Assembly: GCF_047607725.1 (NCBI RefSeq) | Contig: NZ_JBLKSS010000181.1 | Span: forward strand, 1-7,762 | Source of the DNA: JBLKSS01 sp047607725 | GTDB lineage: Bacteria > Pseudomonadota > Gammaproteobacteria > Enterobacterales > Enterobacteriaceae | DNA: 7,762 nucleotides | Direction: 5' to 3' | Part shown: positions 1 through 5,077 of the stretch, piece by piece | How positions within the stretch are numbered: the first letter of the stretch is position 1 | Layout of the letters: every line of letters starts with the position of its first letter | The notes under the pieces: generated by a model | Told to the model about the DNA's origin: nothing | Database searches by the model: none | The model's input: the letters and a program-made list of their open reading frames with translations, nothing else | Program-made: the position numbers and the translations under genes

Positions 1-134
1 CGCCGGATTATCCATGATCTGACAGCCGTCCCTTATAGGATGCGGGTTCACTAGGCATCGTAGTGGAACATATTCTTACCGGGCCATACAACAAACCCAC
101 CAATAATTCAAGACGTCCTCCACGGGGCGCTTAC
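1..134 (-). mobile_element. Left insertion-sequence end, IS66-like, inverted copy
   Basis: This stretch is a perfect 134-base inverted match to 7624-7757 (position i pairs with 7758 minus i), and identity stops abruptly at 134/135. Read on the minus strand outward from 134, the element begins GTAAGCGCCCC. IS66-family elements are known to have terminal repeats starting GTAA, with a short leader before the first open frame. An ATG lies 119 bases inside the element, on the minus strand at 15-13, and begins M-D-N-P-A before leaving the window. It would be the first gene (tnpA-like) if this is IS66. The family call rests on the terminus only, because no transposase domain is visible. The insertion-sequence nature is more certain than the family. 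Confidence 0.6.
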
Positions 135-487
135 GGAAAATCTGCCATTTCTGATAACACACCCATGCTCCATCCACTGAATGATACAGCCCGCCGGTCA
201 GGCTTTGCTTCCCTTTCGCTTATCGCCAGTGGGCGTAAAAGGGGTTGCTCTTCAAAAGCATAGACCATTTGTATGGCGAATACCTTGTCGGTGAGGGAAA
301 GGCGATAATGCCCGACCACGAGGGGATGGGTCCGAAGCGACACGCGCCGTCGATGCGCAGGATAAAACGGGTGTTCGTCAGGCGCGGTACGCGTTTTCTC
401 GAGCCGTGACGCGTTCGACCTGGCAAGCCGCTATCCCCAGCGGAAAACCGCACGCCGGTGCACGGCAGGTTGGCGATGGTCGGCAGG
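135..487. other. Decayed region between IS end and porin terminator
   Basis: No gene can be recognised here. On the minus strand two overlapping open stretches in different frames (about 453-220 and 343-131) look protein-like in places and together could be one frameshifted gene cut by the insertion sequence at 134. I cannot match either to a family. In E. coli the gene downstream of ompF is aspC, and no aspC similarity is visible here. No RNA gene or promoter stands out. Confidence 0.3.
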
Positions 488-521
488 AAAAAACGCCCCG
501 TCCGGGAAAGCGGACGGGGCG
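488..521 (-). terminator. Rho-independent terminator of the porin gene
   Basis: An 11-base-pair perfect G+C-rich stem (494-504 with 511-521, six-base loop) is followed on the minus strand by six T residues (A run at 488-493 on the plus strand). It begins 33 bases past the porin stop codon and is oriented to end the porin transcript. This is a textbook intrinsic terminator and is intact although the gene is not. Confidence 0.9.
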
Positions 522-553
522 GGGGCAGGGTCGACGACCGTCAACCCATCAGG

Positions 554-1652
554 TCAGAACTGATAGACCAGACCCAGGGCGACCACGTCGCCGCTGTTGA
601 TGCCCAGGGCGTTATCGTCGTCGATCTGGTTGATGATGTAATCCACATAGGTGGACATGTTGCGGTTGAAGTAGTAGGTCGCGCCCACTTCAAAGTAGTT
701 GAGCAGGTCCACATCTCCGATGCCTTCAACATCTTTGGCGCGGGATTTGGTATAGCCGATCGAGGGACGCAGGCCGAAGTCGAACTGGTATTGTGCCACC
801 AGCGAGTAGTCCTGTGTCTTGTTGGCAAAGCCTTCCGCTGTGGCGCCCGTCGAGGTGGTACCATCGAAATAAGTGGCGTTGCGGGTTTCACCGTAGGTGG
901 CGGCCAAATAGATATTGTTGGCTTCATACTTCAGGGCGGTTGCCCACTGCTCAGCGCGATCGCCGTTACCGTAGGCCGCGGACTGCTGGACGTCGGTACG
1001 ATCGATCGGAGGAGGCATAGCTGCCGACAACGCCGATGCCGATAGGCGTTTCATAGGTGATAGATCCGCCCCAACCATCGCCGTTAGCGCGGCCCATTTC
1101 GTCACGATCGTTTTTACCTTGATATTGCAGGGCGAAACTCAGACCGTCAACCAGGCCAAAGAAGTTACTGTTGCGGTAGGTGGCGACGCCGGTGGTGCGT
1201 CCCACCATGAAGTTGTCGGTATAGGCCAGTTCACCGCCGAACTCCGGCAGCATATCGGTCCAAGCCAGCGCGTCATATACCCCGCCATAATTACGGCCAT
1301 AATCAAATGAACCATAATCGCCGAATTTCAAGCCGCCAAAGCCCAGACGGGTTTTGTTACCGTTGTCGAAATCGTCTCCACCTTCGCTGTTGTTGGCCTG
1401 TACGTTATATTCCCACTGACCATAACCGGTCAGTTGATCGGTAATTTGCGTTTCGCCCTTGAAGCCAAAACGGATGTAAGACTGGTCGCCGTCAGTCGCG
1501 TAGGCGTCATCTTTACCGAAATAGTGCAGGCCATCCACTTTTCCGTATAAATCAAGCTTATTGCCGTCTTTGTTGTAGACTTCCGCCGCATTAGCCAGGC
1601 CTGCCGCCAGCATGGCCGGAATAGCCACTGCAAGTATGCTTTTTTTCATCAC
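554..1652 (-). pseudogene. ompF: OmpF-type general porin, frameshifted
   Basis: This encodes a trimeric outer-membrane porin for passive diffusion of small hydrophilic solutes. The N-terminal frame (from 1652) has a typical signal peptide ending A-N-A before AEVYNKDG, then porin hallmarks: DLYGK, FGFKGE, GYGQWEYN, GSFDYGRNYG, the L3 constriction segment with PEFGG, and GVATYRNSNFFGLVDGL. The C-terminal frame runs from about 1000 to 554 and ends in the strand VALGLVYQF, whose final Phe is the porin assembly signal. OmpF-like rather than OmpC-like stretches include YGETRNAT, AKDVEGIGDVDL and DYIINQID. The frames are out of register at 1000-1008, where GATCGATCG contains a 4-base tandem duplication. 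Removing one copy restores a continuous protein of 364 residues, close to the 362 of E. coli OmpF. The start is either GTG at 1652 (7 bases after AAGG, matching the MM start of OmpF) or ATG at 1649. As it stands the gene would give a truncated product without the last strands, probably non-functional. Confidence 0.93.
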
Positions 1653-1683
1653 ATTGATACCTTATATAGGCTTTTTTTTGAAT

Positions 1684-1699
1684 GCGGGCATAAGCCCGC
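1684..1699 (-). repeat. Hairpin in the porin 5' leader
   Basis: GCGGGC (1684-1689) and GCCCGC (1694-1699) form a perfect 6-base-pair stem with a 4-base loop. On the minus strand it is followed by an eight-A run and then the ribosome binding site, about 31 bases before the start. No T tract follows it on either strand, so it is not an intrinsic terminator. A role in stabilising the mRNA or tuning translation is an inference. Confidence 0.5.
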
Positions 1700-1776
1700 G
1701 CCACTACTGAAACATCTCTTCTGAAAAATTTAATTACAAAAAAGGGGCGTATCCATTGCAGTGTCCGTATATCACG

Positions 1777-1791
1777 CTGTAAGCATTACAG
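1777..1791. promoter_or_regulatory. Dyad CTGTAAGCATTACAG, candidate operator
   Basis: This is a perfect 6-base inverted repeat with a 3-base centre, about 125 bases upstream of the porin start. The half-site octamer TGTAATGC occurs again at 1817-1824. Dyads like this suit a dimeric regulator. OmpR sites are usually direct repeats, so this may belong to another factor or be fortuitous. Confidence 0.3.
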
Positions 1792-1937
1792 AAATCCTTC
1801 TCTTCTCTGCTCAGGGTGTAATGCCTATTTTCTGCTATACTAAAATTCTACGATTATGCATTGTTTCTATCGCTTCGCTTGGCGTCAATACTGTTTTTTT
1901 CAAACACTGCATAACCTGAGACGGGTGAAGAATTAAC

Positions 1938-2323
1938 ATGTCATCCGGAAAGTGATTAATGGCCTTGCCGCTGTGATAATAATTTCATTCTTGGCAGCGT
2001 TGTCCCCACCTTCGGTGCGCCGTTCCTTATCCTGCCGCTATTACCGCTCTAAATCAGGGCGTTGTGCCGCCACGGCTTGTCGTGGTATTTGCCTGCGTCG
2101 TTGTGCTCTTCGTGCCAGGGGCCGAATTTGCCGATAAAAAGGGCAAAATTGGGCGACGGCACGCTCGGTCAATAACAGCACGTTTGGTTCAATTTACCCG
2201 CTAGCCTACACTTTCCTGATTGTCAAAGCCAGCCTGTCAGGCGTTTTTGCACGGCAAACGGAGACGGTAGTCGGTGCCTTGGCCTATTTCATCCCCGGCC
2301 AAGGCGTGAAGCGCAACAAGTAG
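1938..2323 (+). pseudogene. Decayed, unidentified membrane-protein-like gene
   Basis: No intact frame is present, but three consecutive stretches in different plus-strand frames look coding. These are a hydrophobic start near 1938-2000 (V-I-I-I-S-F-L-A-A-L), a hydrophobic segment near 2060-2110 (PPRLVVVFACVVVLFVPG), and an open 51-codon stretch from 2171 to the TAG at 2321-2323 that contains SGVFARQTETVVG and ends IPGQGVKRNK. A strong ribosome binding site follows five bases after this stop, as expected at the end of one gene in an operon. I do not recognise the family. An alternative is that this is non-coding sequence with chance open stretches. Confidence 0.3.
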
Positions 2324-2327
2324 ACAC

Positions 2328-2365
2328 AGGAGGCTCCAATGGGAAATAAAATAATAAACTTCTGA
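2328..2365 (+). other. Orphan ribosome binding site and 8-codon start remnant
   Basis: AGGAGG at 2328-2333 lies five bases before ATG at 2339-2341. This is the best Shine-Dalgarno/start spacing in the intergenic region. The frame reads MGNKIINF and stops at 2363-2365. It follows the stop of the preceding decayed frame by 15 bases. It looks like the surviving start of a gene that has since been lost. A genuine very short peptide is possible but unsupported. Confidence 0.35.
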
Positions 2366-2464
2366 AGGTAAAAGTCACTATGGATAATTAATTATTTTGT
2401 GATCCATTGTAAATTCTCAACATACATTATCCCAAAGTTATTACAGGATAATTTCAGCAGGCGC

Positions 2465-2775
2465 ATGAATAAACAAAAAGCGCATTTGATGTTTGCTTCA
2501 GCATTAATTGCTAAAAATCGCACGCATTAGCCTATTTGGATAATGGCGGAAATAATATATTTGTATTTCTGGATAATAAATCGGTGAAAGTATGTATTAA
2601 TATTAAACAATTTATCACAGTCTCCAACAAAGATATATCTCCTGACATGATAGTGTCACTTTCTAAGCGAAACGGTATTAACCCGCCTGCGTCAGAGGTT
2701 ATTTCGCCAATTTTTCGGCACAAATTGTCATTAACCGCATTCGTGGTTAACTTAAAATGCCCCGTAAATGTTTAG
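2465..2775 (+). pseudogene. Possible decayed small gene in A+T-rich DNA
   Basis: A frame opening at ATG 2465 (MNKQKAHLMFASALIA, like the start of a secreted or membrane protein) stops at 2530. A second frame, open from 2515, continues to TAG 2773-2775 with a protein-like composition (NIFVFLDNKSVKV, then KDISPDMIVSLSKRNG). They would join with a single indel around 2515-2528. The segment is far richer in A+T than its neighbours. No family is recognised and the ribosome binding site is weak, so this could be non-coding. Confidence 0.25.
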
Positions 2776-2804
2776 TTGCACAAAAGTTACAGAATGAAAA
2801 CATT
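2776..2804 (+). promoter_or_regulatory. Weak candidate promoter of the Rob-like gene
   Basis: TTGCAC (2776-2781) and AACATT (2799-2804) are separated by 17 bases, in A+T-rich DNA about 100 bases before the start at 2906. The -10 match is poor. Other A+T-rich hexamers closer to the gene (around 2828-2840) are alternatives. Confidence 0.2.
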
Positions 2805-2846
2805 TTATGCCAATAGTTTCATTGAGTTATTATTAGTTAAAGTGTT

Positions 2847-2860
2847 GTCCGCGCGCGGAC
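2847..2860. repeat. 14-base perfect palindrome upstream of rob
   Basis: GTCCGCGCGCGGAC is self-complementary over all 14 bases and stands out in an A+T-rich setting. It lies 46 bases before the regulator's start. It could be an operator or a short leader hairpin; nothing in the sequence decides between them. Confidence 0.4.
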
Positions 2861-2905
2861 GCAGGGGGATGACATCAAAACTTACAAGGAACCTGAGGGT
2901 ATTCT

Positions 2906-3835
2906 ATGGATCAGGCCGGTATTATCCAAGATTTGTTGAGCTGGCTGGAAGGGCATCTCGATACGCCGTTGTCGCTGGATAGAGTTGCTGAGCGCTCGGG
3001 TTATTCCAAGTGGCATTTGCAGCGCAAATTCAAGCTGGCGACCGGGCAGGCGATTGGCGCCTATATATGGGCTCGGCGGCTCTCGCGGGCCGCGCTGGCG
3101 CTGCGGCTTACCAGCCGCTCGGTAGAAGATATCGCGCTGCAGTACGGTTTCGACTCGCAACAAACCTTCACCCGCGCATTCAAAAAGCAATTTATCCAGA
3201 CGCCGGCGCTTTATCGCCGTTCGCGCAAATGGCATTTCTCGGGCATGCACCCGCCGTACCGTTTCGATAGCCGGCCTTTGCCCGCGGCGGAGTTCGTTAC
3301 GCTGCCGGCAATGACTCTCATTGGTACCTCGCAAAGCTACACCTGTACGTTGGAGCAGCTGAGCGAATATCGCACTAATTTGCGTACCCATTTCTGGCGC
3401 CAGTTCCTGGCCGCCACGCCGGGCAAACCGTTGGTGCTGTACGGCCTGTGCGCCACGCAGGCGATTAAGGCGCGAGAAGATCGGCAGGAAGTGTTTTATA
3501 CCACGGCGGTCGAGCCGCAATACCTTACCGATGGCATGCGCCAGGGGCAGCCCATCGAGCTGGAGGAAGGAGAATATGTCCAATTTACCTATCAGGGACC
3601 GAAGGCGGGGTTACAGAATTTTATCCTGGACATTTATGGCCACTGTTTACCGATGATGAAATTAATTCGCCGCGAAGGGGCCGACATCGAACGGTTCCGC
3701 CTAGCGGCGTCGGCTGGACAAGGCGAGTCGACAGACATGTTCTTGTGCGATTACCTGATCCCTATCCTGCGCGCCGAGCAGAGTATACAGCAGCCCGTTA
3801 CGCTGCCGTTAAGCTTCGGGTTGTGCCCTGGCTAA
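2906..3835 (+). CDS. rob: Rob-like AraC/XylS-family transcriptional regulator
   Basis: This is a DNA-binding regulator of the MarA/SoxS/Rob group, which in E. coli activates stress and efflux genes and acts on porins through micF. The first residues MDQAGII and WLEGHLD match Rob closely. Two helix-turn-helix units are visible at about residues 24-45 (AERSGYSKWHLQRKF) and 72-95 (DIALQYGFDSQQTFTRAF). The Rob-specific C-terminal effector domain occupies about residues 120-289, with EVFYTTA, GEYVQFTY and IYGHCLPM. The ATG at 2906 is supported by GAGGG six bases upstream and by Rob N-terminal homology. The length is 309 residues: homology ends at LIPILR, residue 289, which is E. coli Rob's full length, and 20 extra residues follow. 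Residue 55 is Trp in YIWARRL where the family normally has Arg. The usual Rob neighbours (creA, gpmB) are absent, so a paralogue is possible. It is the only intact recognisable gene here. Confidence 0.88.
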   Translation: MDQAGIIQDLLSWLEGHLDTPLSLDRVAERSGYSKWHLQRKFKLATGQAIGAYIWARRLSRAALALRLTSRSVEDIALQYGFDSQQTFTRAFKKQFIQTPALYRRSRKWHFSGMHPPYRFDSRPLPAAEFVTLPAMTLIGTSQSYTCTLEQLSEYRTNLRTHFWRQFLAATPGKPLVLYGLCATQAIKAREDRQEVFYTTAVEPQYLTDGMRQGQPIELEEGEYVQFTYQGPKAGLQNFILDIYGHCLPMMKLIRREGADIERFRLAASAGQGESTDMFLCDYLIPILRAEQSIQQPVTLPLSFGLCPG

Positions 3836-3962
3836 ACTTTGCTGCCATCCCCTCTCGCCTTTGCGCGCGATGGGCAGGGCGTACCTACAGCAGCAGCCCG
3901 TCACACCGGCCTTGAGCGTTGGGCCGAGCCCAGGCTGATGGCCGCCTTCACGGGCGGGGAAG
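3836..3962. other. Convergent intergenic region, no clear terminator
   Basis: These 127 bases separate the rob stop from the end of the frdC-like frame. Several short G+C-rich inverted repeats are present (for example TGGGC at 3920-3924 with GCCCA at 3928-3932), but none has a T tract. The space is too short for a complete frdD (about 360 bases in E. coli), and I find no convincing FrdD C-terminus in any frame. Confidence 0.5.
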
Positions 3963-4334
3963 TCAACAGAACAGAAATAGCCCCCACGGCAGCAGCGTGA
4001 GATAACTCCATACAAAGAGGAAAACCCACGGCGCGTGGCGCGGAAATAGCACGCCCTGGCAAAAGTATTTCCAGGCGGCGCCGGGATAAAGACCGAGCGG
4101 CAGCAGCAGTGTCACCACCAGCACCAGCGGATGCTGTAAAAAGGCCACGAACCGCGTCCAGTCCGCTTCCCCGCCGTTGAGCATCACGGCGTCGCCGAGC
4201 AGTTCCAGACTGAACCAGATTGCCGGTATGGCCGTTGCTTCGCGCAGCATGTAAAAGCGGTAAAAGCCAAGATGGCGCCACCAGCCGCCGGTCATCGGCG
4301 GCGTATAAGGTCTACGTTTGGATGCATTTATCAT
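3963..4334 (-). pseudogene. frdC: FrdC-like membrane anchor, anomalous second half
   Basis: FrdC and FrdD anchor fumarate reductase in the inner membrane and bind the quinol. Residues 1-70 are clear FrdC: KRRPY, then FYRFYMLREAT with the conserved Glu, then AIWFSLE and FVAFLQHPLVLV. After that, identity collapses. The FrdC signature HTKTWFELAPK with its quinone-site His is missing, and LLLPLGLYPG appears instead, closely resembling ILLPLGLFPG of FrdD. The frame ends after 123 residues (E. coli FrdC 131) with a last hydrophobic segment WVFLFVWSY. It starts three bases after the frdB stop, as in a normal operon. Two readings are possible: an internal deletion that fused frdC to part of frdD, or a divergent FrdC beside a wholly deleted frdD. 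In both cases the anchor is incomplete. I call it a pseudogene for that reason, although the frame itself is open. Confidence 0.6.
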
Positions 4335-4337
4335 CGG

Positions 4338-5077
4338 TTAGTCTCCCTGCGGGGTGAGGGTGGCAATCAGGTAATCCTTGCTGCTGGCCACTTTGCCCTG
4401 CTGTATGGCCGCGGCGGGGTCGACATGTTTCGGGCAAACCTCGGAACAGTAGCCGACGAAAGTGCATCGCCACACGCCGTTTTCACCGTTGAGCTGCGCC
4501 ATGCGCTGACGCTGGCCCTTATCGCGGCTATCCAGGTTGTAGCGGTGGGCAAGGGTAATCGCCGCTGGCCCGATAAATTCCGGGTTAAGGCCGAATTGCG
4601 GACATGCGGCATAGCACAAGCCACAGTTGATGCAGCCGGCGAATTGATGGTATTTCGCCATTTGCGCTGGCGTTTGCACGTTGGCGCCCTGTTCCGGCGT
4701 GCGGTTATTGCCGATAATCCAGGGTTGAATTGCCAATAAACTTTCCATAAAGGCGCTCATATCCACCACCAAATCGCGCTCGATGGGGAAATTCGCCAGC
4801 GCTCGCACCCGCAGGCCGTGCTGAAAATCGCACAGGAAGGTTTTGCAGGCCAGCCGGGGAACATCGTTGACCATCATGCCGCAGGAGCCGCATATCGCCA
4901 TCCGGCACGACCAGCGGAATGTCAAATCCGCCGCCAGATGGTCCTTGATATAGCCCAGCGTGTCCAAAAGCGTAGTTTGCTCGTCCCAGGGCACCTGATA
5001 GCTTTCCCAGTGCGGGGCGCGATCCTTTTCGGGATCATACGTTGGATCTGTACCGTCAACGGGTGCTTGTCAGCCAT
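4338..5077 (-). pseudogene. frdB: Fumarate reductase iron-sulfur subunit, frameshifted near N-terminus
   Basis: FrdB passes electrons from menaquinol to the flavoprotein FrdA. From about codon 15 onward the frame is excellent FrdB. It has the [2Fe-2S] cysteines (SCRMAICGSCGMM, then LACKTF), the [4Fe-4S] set CINCGLCYAACP, and the second cluster set CTFVGYCSEVCPKH. It ends ASSKDYLIATL as E. coli FrdB does. The true start is ATG at 5077 (M-A-D-K), which has AAGGAGG six bases upstream and overlaps the frdA stop by 8 bases. That frame matches FrdB only to the Arg at codon 13. One base is then missing around 5039-5040: restoring a T turns CGT-ATG-ATC into CGT-TAT-GAT and rejoins the frames, giving 246 residues (E. 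coli 244). The internal GTG at 4994 gives an apparently open 218-codon frame and could be mistaken for an intact gene. It lacks the first strand of the ferredoxin fold and has no proper ribosome binding site. Confidence 0.92.

Larger units (their letters stand above)
1653..1860 (-). promoter_or_regulatory. Porin leader and probable promoter region
   Basis: This is the upstream region of the porin on the minus strand. Visible elements are a weak Shine-Dalgarno AAGG just before the start, an A-rich stretch, a 6-base-pair hairpin at 1684-1699, and a 15-base dyad at 1777-1791. A possible -10 (GATATA or TATACG, around 1766-1773) would give a leader near 90-110 bases, similar to E. coli ompF. OmpR would be the expected activator, but I cannot mark its sites with confidence. 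The exact promoter is uncertain. Confidence 0.4.

Noticed and set aside
1..134. IS110-family end with a bridge-RNA-coding leader
   Set aside because: The long leader before the first ATG invited this idea, but the GTAAGCG terminus fits IS66-type ends better and no recombinase motif is visible.
1000..1008. Phase-variable simple repeat controlling the porin
   Set aside because: There are only two copies of the tetranucleotide, too few for a dedicated contingency locus. A single duplication event is simpler.
458..1045. Plus-strand 195-codon open frame opposite the porin
   Set aside because: It lies antisense to well conserved porin codons, has no ribosome binding site and runs through the porin terminator. 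It is a shadow of the porin.
2532..2723. Minus-strand 63-codon frame in the A+T-rich region
   Set aside because: It has no ribosome binding site or family resemblance, and the plus-strand reading there looks more protein-like.
3901..4281. Minus-strand frame overlapping the frdC-like gene in another frame
   Set aside because: It has Ala/Arg-rich composition typical of an out-of-frame G+C-rich shadow. I also checked it for the FrdD C-terminus and found no HRxHH motif.
4272..4739. Plus-strand open frame opposite frdB/frdC
   Set aside because: It is the complement of conserved FrdB codons with their cysteine motifs and has no recognisable protein features.
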